From the NCBI RefSeq assembly GCF_037975245.1, contig NC_092573.1:3719501-3783500 (forward strand): a DNA stretch of 64,000 bases. The letters are read 5' to 3'. Both the position numbers and the translations under genes were made by a program. How positions within the stretch are numbered: position 1 is the first letter of the stretch; each line of letters opens with the position of its first letter. The notes under the pieces are model-generated. The model was given only the letters and a program-made list of their open reading frames with translations, was not told where the DNA came from and did not search any database. This DNA is from Apostichopus japonicus. Lineage: Eukaryota > Echinodermata > Holothuroidea > Aspidochirotida > Stichopodidae. Below, piece by piece: positions 1 through 12,651 of the stretch.

Positions 1-650
1 CAACAGTGTTTTCCTGTGCTGTAGTTTTACACACAAAGTAATAGTGACAGACATAAATTACCGGTTTTGATCTAATAGTATTTGTGATCTAATATTCTGT
101 GAAACTTGCAATAAAACTAAGCCAAAGTGACTTTATTGTTTTAAATTGAAGTTGTGGGGAAACTTGTTTTACTGTTTCCTCTTAAGCTAAATACAAAGTT
201 ATGAATTTAATTGAAATATTGCAAAACTTTGATATTCCTTACATCCGTCTATGATGCAGTTACGTAAAATATATACCTATCGTTACCATTTTATATCATT
301 CAGAAGATCTTTGATATAAAGTTATGTCAGTGGATATATTTTATTAATCAAACTTAATTTTATTATTTACTACGATGAGTCTTTTTACTGATGGGCAGAC
401 ATGATAACTAACAGACAACCCAAATAACGTCCCTTCTTAATTTCACATTCCTAATTCATTAAATGCGTCATATTCCTAAATAGATTACGTACTACAAGTT
501 ACGGTTTGGTGGTATAACTTTTGGAATGTGCATGTTGCAAGATTTTTTTTTTTTATCCCCAAGGAATCATTGGAGGATAATAATGCTTGGAAAATGCTTA
601 CTTCCTCTCCCATTTAAATAATGATTGGCCTATCTCTTGTCATTTTATAG
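1..650 (+). other. MCEE: Upstream MCEE intron, partial
   Basis: The sequence before the 651 acceptor has no reading frame matching the N-terminal half of the epimerase. It is therefore the 3' part of the preceding intron, cut by the window edge. It is AT-rich, with a poly-T run at about 542-554 and no other recognisable feature. Confidence 0.7.
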
Positions 651-797
651 CCCCTGCCAGAGCATGGTGTTCGTGTAGTGTTCATAGAGCTTGGAAATAC
701 CAAGCTGGAGCTGCTTCATCCACTTGGAGAGAACAGCCCAATTGAGGGATTCTTGAAGAAGCAACCAGATGGTGGCATGCACCATATATGTATTGAG
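651..797 (+). CDS. MCEE: Methylmalonyl-CoA epimerase, internal exon (penultimate coding exon)
   Basis: This exon encodes 49 residues of mitochondrial methylmalonyl-CoA epimerase, which interconverts the (S) and (R) forms of methylmalonyl-CoA so that the mutase can pass propionate carbon into the TCA cycle. The exon is bounded by a TATAG acceptor (AG at 649-650) and a GTATGT donor at 798, and is phase 0 at both ends. The frame reads PLPEHGVRVVFIELGNTKLE and continues through ELLHPLG, SPIEGFLKK and GGMHHICIE. From my memory of the human protein this aligns without gaps to about residues 78-126. It belongs to the VOC (glyoxalase) fold. The second His of GGMHHICIE matches the metal ligand His122 of the human enzyme, and the Glu in KLELLHP lies in the conserved strand of the active site. 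The 5' exons, with the transit peptide and the first metal His, are outside the window. Confidence 0.95.
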
Positions 798-3700
798 GTA
801 TGTAAAAACACTATCGTAGGTTATTTCCCTTTAAAATGCTACTAAACTGATAGTTTATTTATACAAAACCACCTCAGTGCAAACAAATGAAGAGGATATA
901 AACAATATTGTTTGTTTCTTGTGCCACAACAGATGATTAATGACTCCAATATTAATATGTAGATTCTTATTATTCTTATTATTATGATTAATTTTATTAT
1001 ATAATAACCATCATATTCTGTGTAAACTTCAAATATGACTGATACTTTACTCAAGAACCTTATCTTATTTTAAGCAGTTTTGAAAAGCTAAATGCAGTAT
1101 TAACTAAAAGAAAATAATATTTTTAACTGTATTTTTTCACACAATTTTTTTTTTTTTTTATACCATGAAATGATAATTTTTTTAGATGAATGAAGGTGTA
1201 GTGAAATATGATCTACCACATATTGTAGCATATCGCCCTCTGTTTTGAAGCCTTTTCTTTCATTTCAGAGTGGTTCATATTATTGTATTGAGAAAAGTGT
1301 CAGGTCATGCTCTGCAGAGCAGAACCAATTTGCTATCCATATTGAGAGTAATTTTCATGGGCATGGGCTTGCATTCACAGCTAAATAATAAAAAAAAACT
1401 GCGAGGTCAAGTATTTTTGATTGAATATGCAATTCAGCGTAATCATCCGAGTGTAGTAATTTTTAAGGGTTGATTGTCGTAGCCCCCTTTTATTGGGAAA
1501 ATCTTTTGCTGGGAAAAAATCTTTGTAAAAGCGGCTCTTTCGGTTGCTCGTTGAATAGTGTTCTCCTTGGATGATTTGTTTAAAAACCGCTCTCTGATTC
1601 TCAATCAAGTCAAAAATGTTATAGCTTTTGACTGGCTACAAGCTTTATAAATTGCATTTTTGAGACCACAATGAAGATAATAGCTGTTTGTGCAGTTTAG
1701 TAATAATGGCAGTGTTGGACTATTCTTCTGCAATGCCTGGAGCTTGATGTCATGCTAATAACAGAACTGAAAATAATAGACGAATAGTTTTCAATTGACG
1801 AAGGGATAGCCATTGAACTGATCTATCGGACAACTTTGATAGTTAACTTTAATTATCAAAAACTATCCGTCTCAAACTTTTTGGAATTCTCTATAAACCA
1901 AATGCCAGTGTAAAAGTAAAGGAACTTATTATGACCTGTGTGTTGCATTGGGGATGGTCTGCACCTTAATTAGAAACTTGACATTCAGTTATTAGCAATT
2001 TAGGATTATTGTACATTTTGTTACATTATGATATAGCCGAGCATTGATTGAGGTATTATCTTAAAAAGAATTTTTCTTGACATTTTGCTATATACCATTT
2101 CCATGTTTCTTTTGGTATTAAGCTACTGACATATTCAGGAATAACCTACGCAGATAACTTGAAGGAACACAATTTTTATATATGTTTGAAAGAGCAAAGA
2201 ACTCATTGGCTAGGACAGGATTCAAATTAATTTGTATTTCAAGTTTGTTAAATTATCTGCTCTATCAAAATGAGTTATCAACCCTCTAACTTACAGTATT
2301 TGTGCTCCCCTTTAATCTTGGCCAGGCTGCCACTCAGTAGCCACAGTATAGTACCATGTATTGCATGTTATCACATGGATCTGTATAGATGCCGCCATTT
2401 TGTTTCCAGCCTGCAATGTATGTTGCTGTTCCTTATTTTCTTACTTTCTTACCTTGAAGATTTGCTGATAATTTTCATCCATTTTGTGACCAGAGTTGTA
2501 TATTCACATTAAGCTAAACCTAGGTATAAATGCTATAAAATTGTTGACGATATTTAGTTTAACTTATCAATGTACTCTTTCAACCAGACTTTATGTCTGA
2601 CCAGTGCTGCTTTTTTCTTCTAAAGAAATTTGCGTACATGGTTGTTTCACGGAAAACCTAGAGTTTTCTTTAAGATTGTCAATTTTTTTCAAACTTCGTT
2701 GAGAAGGAACTCAGGTTTAAGGCTGGTGTTACTGGTATCCCTGTACTGTTGATCAACAGATCGCCTCTTGAAGATCTCATAGGGTGTTTTGGGGGGCGTC
2801 CGATAACAGGTTCACTTGACTCAGACAATCGGACAAACTTTTAAAAACACGATAGTGCAGCCATAAATTGTAGCCGTGATGTATATACTGGTTGTACTAT
2901 TGATGTAAAACTGTTGCATACATGCAAGAACAATAGTTGCTGCATCTCTTTTATTTTCACTGATTAATATGTCTGTTTCTGACAGATGCATATCATGTTT
3001 TTTGTGTGCATATTTTCCATTTTGAAATGTAAACTCCCATGATCAATACAGTTTAGCCAATCATACAGTTCATTGCCAATTGGAATGAGCATGTGTTTAG
3101 CAGGAAAATCACTTTGAGATGTTTATTACGTATAGGCCTAATTGTGTAAGCACATAATCGCGGAAGTACTTTCGAGAGAACATATAGGCATTTCTTGGGG
3201 CAGTTCGTGTCACGTGTGTGATGTGTAACCCCAACGGCCTTAACCATTTGACATACCTCATAAAACAAGGAACAAGACGATATGCCAATATAAACCGAAT
3301 TGTTGTAGAAAACCTAGGCTATACAACTTGCAGACTTCATCTACTTAAGATGAATTCTTCTTCGTTTTCCCCCCTTTGAAGATCACGTGAACAATACATG
3401 TAAATTGCTGCGTTTCTCGTCACTTCATCGAAAAAGTAACCTACCGTGCATTTTGTATTTGACTTAGTCCGGACATGGTTTTAAGCAAGTATGGTTTGAT
3501 AACGAGATTCGTGAAAACAGATGCAGTAGCCAATTATCGTTTGGTTTTCTTATAGTATAGATATATTCTGAAACATCGACTGTACTGTATAGTTGCTGTG
3601 TTTTTCTCTGTGTAGTTTTTGGTTTGTATTCAAGATTGTTGTTTGTTTTCTTTTCTTTCTTTGGACTATGTACAAATGTGCAACGTATGATCTCTTAACA

Positions 3701-6700
3701 TTCACCATGTGCATTCATGAGATGTTATGAATATAAGCTAAGGTATACACTAGGCCTATACTCTATTGCAGTCATTATGTTGGGTGTCGCATTTGCTTCC
3801 TGGTGAATTTTCTTCCTGGTGAACATTCATCAGAAATAATTAAGATAAAAAAAAAAGGTTGTGGACTTTATGTTTATATGTCATTAGAAACGGGAAATGG
3901 AGTCACTGAGGTAACAAAGCTTTGAACAATTTAGACACAACATCCTTTTCTTGAACGATTTCACCAGTTTGCTGTGATCCAGTATTTGGTTAATCTTGTT
4001 GTTCCCTACATGTTTTAGCCGCCGTATTTGATTGCGCTATTTTCACGTTTGCTCTATAGTATACGGTAGATAATAACTGTGCAAAATATTGTCCACGAAA
4101 CTTGATTACGTTGATCTCACTTCTCATTCTCTGACAGCTTTTCTCATTATGAATTCATCTACATTAGAATCTCATCAACGGAATAGCTATTTCTCTTGCC
4201 AGTTCATCTACTAAAAACGAGGCGAAGTTTGTTATTGCGATAAAAATGCAATATTGCCGTTTTCACCCTTTTTTTCCAAGTCGTCTGCGACGACGTCTTA
4301 ATGTTTTTCGTCAAACACTTGTTTTTGTTTAATGAATGGAAGTGAGTAAACGTATAGAATGTAGTTTCTATATAAACCCCTCACACTGAGGACAATTACT
4401 GTTCACACCTGGGATGTGTTCATTCACACGACTGAGTCAAGTGTTAAACGGGGGGGGGGGGGGGGGGTTGGGGGCTGACACTTCTTTAGTGACCGGAACA
4501 GAAGTAATTTATGTTACCGTACAACATTTGCTCTAGTTACTTCATGCCTCTGAGGTTGATCCCTATAACATAGAGATATCCTCTTTTCTGCTGCTTTCTA
4601 TTTTGTATCTTTCTTGTTCATCTGGGCTGGTTTACTTTTGGAAGTGAAAGAAATGTACACATGCCAAATAGGGATACTCTCTTTATTTTTAATTGGCCTA
4701 TTTTGACAATTTTCCTTCTTTTCGGTAATAACTTCAGTAATTACTGTAGGACATCCAGAGGTTGTCTTTCTATACCATTTTTGTTTTAGATTTTTTTGAT
4801 TTGAATAAAGACCATTTCAACATTTTAGTCTGATCAAATAAAGTGGTTGTACTATTTAGTCTATCACACAGACCATTAGGACACTTTCATTATGCAACCC
4901 AACACTCGTTAATGTAAAACCAGTAGTGATGTTTGAGGAAATTTTTGCTTGTTTATTCAAAGAAACAAATTAAAGAGAAAAACTGTACAGCATGTTTATG
5001 ACGGTCGTCTTTTGCAAGTGCTTCAGAAAAAGGATTATTTTTAATAGAATGCATTAATAGTAACTAGTTTCACTCTGTTTGCAAAGGCTTCACAGTTTTA
5101 CTACAGACAATGAGAAATATTTCATATATTTGTGTTGCTGCTACTACAATAGTATAATGCCGTTCATTTTTCTGCCCTTTTTTTTTATTTTTTAATGAAT
5201 GACATTCTTGTGTTCTAAAACTGATAGTAACTTGTATTATTCCATTGTTTGCCCTCTTTGCCTGGGGGCGTACGGTTGTCTTTCTAGAGTAACCAGGAAT
5301 GCTATAGTGAATACCATTAACCGCTACAATTCAAAGAGTCTACGAGGTACCCTGTAGACGGCCTCCTGCAGGTATTTTTTCTTCTAACTATTCCCCTTCT
5401 TTTTTTCTCGGGGGGGGGGGGTTATCTTAAAATTCCTTAAAACTTAAAAATTCCACATTATATTCCCTATCAAAAAAAAAAAAAAAAAAGGAATTTGGTT
5501 TGTTCCTCAAGTTCATAGAAATCAGTCGAACCTTTGTTAGAACTTATTTGTCCCGTTATACTCACCGTCCCGATATAGGCCTGTTTGAAGTTGTCTGAGT
5601 CAATATGATTTTAATAGTTTTGTTTACGTATAGGGGTGGCTATTATTCAAGATAGTAGTTTCGCAGACATATTCTTCCCCCTTTTTAATAAATTGTTATC
5701 TTTTGAAGAAAGGGGAAGTGGTGGAGTGGGTTGATTGTGGTTGCAATCCTGTCGTTGTGAGAAATTAGACTGCTTATATCTTACGTAGGTATTTATTTGT
5801 ATAACAGTAATTTCGTACAGTACCTAATTCTATGCACTGTCTACTTTTGTTCGGTGTACATTTGGGATTTTTCTTTTTTAAATGTAGGTCGAATGAAATA
5901 CAGACATAACACTTCGTAAAGAGTGCATAATCAGTTTGGGCCGCGTGGTATCCATCTAAGCGCAACGTCACACTCTACCGTTAAAGATTTGGGACGTGAA
6001 TTCGTGTCGCCCACACAATGACATTACAAAGTACAGATATATATTGATATATATATTTACTTGCAGTGGGAACGTATAACGCTATTATACAATAAGAATC
6101 TGAATTAAAGACCCGCTTTAAGGATTTAATTTGAACCTGGAGCATAAAACGTATAATGATAAAACTTGTTCAACCGACCTGTATGCCACAAAACTGGCAT
6201 CGCGCTTTAACAATCTGCATATTGCGCTCATTGCACTATATATATAGCCATGCATGCAGTGTGTGAATACCTGCGGTCAGGGCATGGCCGCTTCAAATAT
6301 GATGTGCCAAACGGAACGAAGTTGATCGCACATGCGCACTTTATAGCTCATGCCAGATGTCTTTCTGTAGATAGTCGAGTCCCTGTCAATAAACTTGCTG
6401 GTGGCCTGTATAACGTACACACCCTCAGCAGTAAGTCAAATGCATTTGCCGCTGAATTTAGTATAGTGCTAGTTCAGTATGGTGAAAACCGTCCAACTGT
6501 ATCTCACTCTCAACACTAAGAGGGTAATAGTATCTACAAACATCCACATTTTACCCTTCGCAAAACTTTAAGCGCCAACAGTAGCTTGGAGGTAAACAGC
6601 ATACACACACATATATATATATATCACTTCGCGCAGTTTGTTTAGCACTTACACAGACAAGAGGTCTGTTTTTCAATGAATAATTATGATGTTAATAGTT

Positions 6701-8961
6701 CGCTGTGCATCCCCGTGGCCCCCAAACGTACGGTTGGTCGGCCATGCATAAACCGTAGCCTACCGAGTCCTTACTAATATAAAAACCTGTACCCAACGCC
6801 GCAAGCATATATAGACAGATATATGCACGGCTCTTGCAGTTGGCTTGGGATACGCTTCGACAAGTCGGTGCATAATCATTTACACTGCCTGTAGTAACGA
6901 TAGTATGCTATCGGCAGATATCAGCGATTTTTGCAATTTTTGTGAGAACACAAAATTATGGTTATAGTATGTGAGGGTTATGTTGATGTTGAAATTATAG
7001 TTGCTTTCATATTTTAGGTAGGCTTTCCTATGATCGCTACGGCGTGTGTAATCGCTCTCAGGTTGGGCAGTTATAGTAGCACTTTCAGGTTGTATATTTA
7101 TTTGGGTATTGAGCTAACCGTAATGGCTGTATAGTAGAAAAAAGAATGCAAACATGCATGTTCGAAGGAATAAACGAAAAAAGCCAGGAAAACAGATGTG
7201 TTTCTTTTAATTTTATGCTGGATTCGGGTAAATCAGTTAATGTCCCTCTTTTTTAGTGAAAGATGAAGTGAGACATACTAAATATCTGTGAAATTGTCAT
7301 CGTAAACTTATGGAAAATCCATGACAATCTGTGTGGGAGATGTATCCTACAAAACCCCTCAGCCCCCCCCCCTTCCTCCTCTGCCTCTCCCCTGTGTGCA
7401 GGGAAAATAACATTTCAATGGCCCAACTAAAATAATTTTCCATATTAGCATAAATGTAGACTTACAAATTGACCGGAAATAATAATTCGAATAATTTTGT
7501 CTTCGAAGTACAGTATTAATCAAGAGATTTGATTATCGTAATAACACACTAAACATACCGTCGCCATTATCACCTGATTTCCCACTGCAAGAGACCTTGG
7601 ACCTGAAATGGTATGATTTAGGTGAATTACTAACGTTTACTTTTTCGTCCGTAGACACAAACATCTTTGGTTAGGAATCCTCCAGTGTTTAATAACTGTC
7701 CTATAACCTTCTGGACGTACTAAACTCCGTTAGGTTTGGCGTTTCTTAAAAAAACTTTTTACTGTGTTCATGTGTATGGTATATAAATATGTGATCCCTT
7801 TGTGCTTTGGTATAGTACGGAGACAATCTGAATAATTTCCGTATATACAGCAACCACCTTCATTCTATAAAAACAATTAGTATACGGGTCTTGGTTCGCC
7901 CTAGTTGAGACATTATTTTTGGATTTTTTTATAAACTTTATGTGCATGTCATGCTTCAAACCACTTGTACTGGCCGTATGAGCTTAATGAATATCCCGTC
8001 TCTATATCAAACTTCGAGATACATAGGAATTGTTCATACTGTCAGTACGAGTACATTGAAGCATGCTAATAGAGTACAGAATGGAATGGTATGAGCACCG
8101 GGAGTATTGCAGCAACTACATCTGCTTGGGTTGATGTTGGTTTGTATTTTAGATGGTTACATATACCAATATAATGGCAGTATTGTTCACAGTTCGTTTA
8201 ATTAACACGTGAATCTCAAAGTCTGTCAAAAACGTATCCGACCGCGTAAAAGGTTCGTGCACACACTCTCAAAGCAGTGTGCAGCAGTATACAATTAAGT
8301 CAGACCTTGTTTTAGAAGCGATTTTTTTTCTACATCATAACATCAAACCTGGAAGCTAACTGACCTGTAATTCTGTGAGGATCAATTTCTTTCTTCTAAT
8401 TTATATGTACATATTTGCCCAAAATTGACTTTACAGACAATTGTGATGTCGTCATTAGTTAATGGCCCTTCAACCACCGTTCACCGTATAAAGCAAACTT
8501 GATTTTCTTGTTGTCCATGTGTAATAGCTTATAACTGACCATGCGTTAGTGCTGTCCCATGCAGTATTGTTTACCGTGTGACTATACATTCATTTTATGT
8601 ATGTAGTGGTCTCTTTCCTTCAGCTAAATGTTTCACGCTATAAATTATTGGCACTATGGTCTATGATATTCGCTTTCAAATAAAACTTTTTATGTTCTCA
8701 CTGCAACGAAGTTTGCATGAAATTGACGGCACCCTGTATCTCAGTCGCTTTCAATAGTGCATGGTTGCACTATACTGAAAAGAATCCTGTACTAGGCAAG
8801 TGATAATGATCTATGCAGTGCATATAGTAGCGGTATACATTTTATTGAATACGCAATGAATAAATTAAATCTTGATTAATCATTAAACTCCGTGGAGATT
8901 AAACCGTACGAGAAATTTGTTTGACTGTACAGACTTTCTTGACTATGCTATGATACGTGTG

Positions 8962-9015
<54 letters not shown>

Positions 9016-11548
9016 TAATGCTATGAACATCCTGTGGATGAAAGCAATGTTAACAGAGTAACTGACAGATGTTCGGTATTGTAACAAATATCGTTATTCA
9101 TTTATATGAACGCGAAGACTAAAATAATTTTTGTAATTTTTCTAGTATTTGTTTTGTGTATGTAGAAGTATATATATAAACATACAGAAGACATATCATC
9201 GATTGATAACGTATTTACTTATACTTTCGAGGTTTCGTCACACTTAATATTACTTCATCGTGTCGTCTTTAAATGATGCAACTATACTATCAGTACTTTA
9301 CACTGCCCTTTCTTAAGCATACCGGCAATTATAAAATGAAAATGGACGAATTCTTTTAACTCAAAGGTACAAGAGTATGGACGTCTTCTTCTGAAGTGCA
9401 TACCCTAAAATTGTATGATCCTCTTGTTTTGGTCCCACGCATATTTTAGTCAGTTCAGTGTGTGGTGTGCTATTGAATATTCAGAGGATATTTAAGTGCG
9501 TCATTATTGAAGTAGAGCATATCCATTTCTTCTCAATGAAGTCAAATTGTCCCACCAAGCGTACGTTTCTTCACTGTCATTGGGCTTTTTTTATATATAT
9601 ATATATATTTTTAGAACGTTCATTTCCTTTGTCGCTTCGCTTTAATGAACCCATATGGTTTTTAAGCTTGTCTCTGCTCTTCGGTTTCGTCTTCAAAAGT
9701 AATAATCAAGTATAGAAACCAATAAGGGTTCACGTTGTGACCTCGGAAATGTTAAACTGTTCCCTCTTAAACAGTAGAAAGGTACTGCGATTTACCATAA
9801 TCTTTGAGGGTATATATAAATATATATATAATATAATAATAGCTAATATCCTGATGGTATTCTGGTTTTCGAAGTAAACCACCCACCACCAACAAAATGT
9901 TACAATTGCAGTATTTGTCTGTTATGTTTGTCGGTCGCTCCGAACGTTTGATGTGGGTTCAATACATTACACGAGATGCCATTCATAGAAAAACAACGTT
10001 ACGAAGCAACAATAGCAACGAAGCAACAATAGGATAATTTAGTGTTGAAATAAACCACTGCAAATGAGCCAAGTCTGTTACATTGTGTTTTTCAGGAAGT
10101 CTGAAGACTTCAAACGAAATCACCATGAATACCCCCATTCGAATAGTTGTACCGTGACTCTTATCAAGCAATCAATGCAGGCATAGGATCCGCATTCCAT
10201 GAATGCATGTTATCTTCATAAGAATGGTGTTTTGTTAATTTGATATTTACCAACGTTGGCAAGATATGTAACCCGTATATGGATGGAACCAACATATGAA
10301 TGATGTTACAACATTAGTGTGAGACAAGCATGACCTACCCAATATACAATGTAAGCGAGTCCTGGTCTCGACTCGACTAAGACAGCAACTTTCAGAAATA
10401 CAAGTTCATTAGGTTGATATATGACTATTTTGATTTGCACGGATCGACGATGAAGACACTTGAGGCAGTATGGAGTTTCTTTGAGATAATTATAACATGC
10501 CTGTTCTCTATTGGGCACAAAAGAACAGTTGGTACATGTTATCTAATGTCAAATAGTTTCTCGCAACAGATGCGGATTCATATCACGACCTCATTAAGGA
10601 TGTTTTACTGCCATTTCTTCATATAAGAATGTTTGAGCTGTTTAAGAAAGAAGGCCGTTTCGTTGAAATATTTATATCATTATTTCTTCGCTATGTGCAT
10701 ATACGTTGATACATTGTATTTAGAAGACATGGTTTTTATCCGTAAAGGATTTTCCAACAAAAAATATTGATTCATAAAAAGACTTGGATCTTAGGGTCTG
10801 ACATGATGGTCTGTGTGCTAGACTAAGTCTAGCCACCTAAATTTGTTTGCTTCAGATATTTAAAAGGACCATTTCTCAAAAACTAAAATAGTTATAATTC
10901 AAACTGGACTGACACAGCAGGGTTTCTTTTAACGGTCTAAAACATATCACTGTTAATTTGATACTTCCTTTAGAAGCGAATCACAACCACAATCACGACT
11001 ATCATTGATGTGTATTGTAGAGTGCTGTAAGGTGATAATGCTTTGCCTTTTTACCACGTAAAAAGTGGTCAGCAAACTAGCAGTACAAGCTATACTGTTC
11101 CTTGTATGCAACTATAACGTTATCCCTTCTCTCTTTCATTTGATTTTAGCAGATTTAGCGATTTAGTTGGGAGTAATTTATGTAGTCTTTTGTGGGCAAC
11201 TATCCTAACTTACGTAGTTGCTAAAGTACATAACTTGTACCATTTCATCCAATGTGTTGTCATGCGATTCTTTACTACACTTGGCAATGTGCATGAATGA
11301 ATCACGTAATACGTATGGTGATATTGGTGTTCAACTACCGTTTCTCTCTATTTTTTGTTATTATTATTATTATTATTATGATTATGATTATTATTATTAT
11401 ATGATTATTATTATTATTATGATTATGATGACGATGATTATTATTATTATTATTATTATTATCATTATTGTTATTATTATTATCATCATTTTCATTATTA
11501 TTATGATTATTATTATTATTATATGTTATTTCCTATTTGCTGTTCCAG
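798..11548 (+). other. MCEE: Last intron of MCEE (10.75 kb)
   Basis: This GT...AG intron joins the two recognised MCEE exons in phase 0. It is AT-rich and holds homopolymer and microsatellite tracts: poly-G runs near 4450-4467 and 5411-5420, poly-A near 5472-5489, poly-C near 7364-7371, and (TA)n at about 6614-6624, 8962-9012, 9593-9608 and 9811-9831. Its 3' end is a trinucleotide array (separate entry). Short open frames such as 6250-6519 show no recognisable protein and no codon bias that I trust. I see no nested gene. Confidence 0.85.
11355..11523 (+). repeat. (TTA)n trinucleotide microsatellite next to the MCEE acceptor
   Basis: About 165 bp of TTA/ATT units, interrupted by TATG, GATGACGATG and TCATCATTTTCA stretches. 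It ends about 25 bp upstream of the splice acceptor of the terminal MCEE exon, so it occupies the region where the branch point would normally lie. Only TATATGTTATTTCC and TATTTGCTGTTCCAG separate it from the exon. Confidence 0.9.
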
Positions 11549-11701
11549 GTCGATGATATAAAAGAAGCGATAAAGACCATGCAAGCCAATAAGGTAAGAC
11601 CTCTCAACCCAGAACCGAAGATTGGTGCACACGGCAAACCAGTAACGTTCTTACACCCGAAGGATTGCGGGGGTGTACTCATTGAACTGGAGGAAGCATG
11701 A
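11549..11701 (+). CDS. MCEE: Methylmalonyl-CoA epimerase, terminal coding exon
   Basis: This last exon encodes 50 residues and a TGA stop at 11699-11701. It follows a good acceptor (TGCTGTTCCAG, AG at 11547-11548) and joins the 651-797 exon in phase 0 to give ...HHICIE then VDDIKEAIKTMQ. Conserved blocks are KIGAHGKPV, FLHPKDCGGV and the ending LIELEEA. The Glu in LIELEE corresponds to metal ligand Glu172 of the human enzyme. The length (50 residues) and gapless match to the human C-terminus argue for an intact gene. The exon boundary falls just before the segment that begins VDNI in human MCEE. Nothing is broken or missing in the two exons that can be seen. Confidence 0.95.
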   Translation, partial: VDDIKEAIKTMQANKVRPLNPEPKIGAHGKPVTFLHPKDCGGVLIELEEA

Positions 11702-12365
11702 ACGATCCTCGCGTGAATAAAAGACTTCATGAAAAGTCTTTCAATCCATTCATCATCCCCCTGATAAGAATATGGTCCGCTTGATCTGAAATGAACTTAA
11801 GCGAAGTATACCGTTCCGATTGTTCCTTTTGCTTCAACCCACTACCATCCATATGGAGAGTCATGCGTATTGTGCAAGCATTTTAACATACAAACTGTTA
11901 TATTGCTAATTCAGTAAATTTCCAACGATGTCTTCCTCGTGTTCTTAATCTGTACAGCAAGCTCCCATCGGTGTTGGCTTGCCATCTTGGTATATGTGTA
12001 ATAGAAAAGACAATGTTGTATTCTACCTTGGGTTGGTTTTGCCAACACCAATGCCACTTTTCAGGCGTCGATCAATCAGTAATTTCGTTTTACACAACTG
12101 TGATGCTTGCCGTCCAGGTGGTAACTAGTCTTTGTTGTAAACTAGCCAGTCGCCAACTGTGAACTTTTGGGGACACTGTTTATCTTATTAATCAAATTTT
12201 TAACGAAGCTCAGCATCAGTTAATTAAAACTATTTTGTGAATACCCACGTTAGATTGATCGTTTGGATTTGAGAGACAATGAACGTCACGTGACTAATTA
12301 CTGTATATGTATATATAAATATAGAGTGTATCAAATATAGCTTAATAAAGCTCTTGATACAACTT
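11702..12365 (+). other. MCEE: MCEE 3' UTR
   Basis: This is untranslated sequence after the TGA at 11699-11701. There are two AATAAA hexamers, an early one only 15 bp past the stop (11716-11721) and a later one at 12344-12349. The later one is followed about 30 bp on by a T/GT-rich stretch (TTGCTTTGTTTCTTTGCTTG), which is the expected downstream element. I place the main 3' end near 12365. That end is an inference from the signal spacing, not seen directly. Confidence 0.55.
12344..12349 (+). terminator. Likely polyadenylation signal of MCEE
   Basis: A canonical AATAAA in CTTAATAAAGC about 640 bp after the stop codon, followed by a T/GT-rich element at about 12381-12400. The alternative at 11716-11721 would give a 3' UTR of only about 35 bp. 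Confidence 0.55.
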
Positions 12366-12429
12366 ACAAACATAATACTATTGCTTTGTTTCTTTGCTTG
12401 TCCCTCAATTATGAGAGATATGGTGAGAG

Positions 12430-12475
12430 TTTTTTTTTTTTTTTTTTTTTGGGGGGGGGGGGCGGGGTTAAGTGC
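12430..12475 (+). repeat. Poly-T / poly-G tract
   Basis: About 20 T are followed directly by about 12 G, then CGGGG. The sequence on either side, from the end of MCEE to the minisatellite at 12652, shows nothing else. Confidence 0.85.
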
Positions 12476-12651
12476 TACTGCAGTTTAACATCCGTTTAAC
12501 TATCAATTGAAGTGAGTGAGGAGAGGCTGCAACTCCTTGCTTGTGGTCCCAATCGTAAATGTCATAGTACCTATAGCTTTGTGCCGTAGTTGATAATGAA
12601 AAAAAAACCTCCCAACACTATAAAGACCATCAACTACTTATCGAGATTAGT

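Noticed and set aside
6250-6519. 89-codon frame in the MCEE intron
   Set aside because: No recognised domain, and it lies inside an intron without splice signals of its own that I trust.
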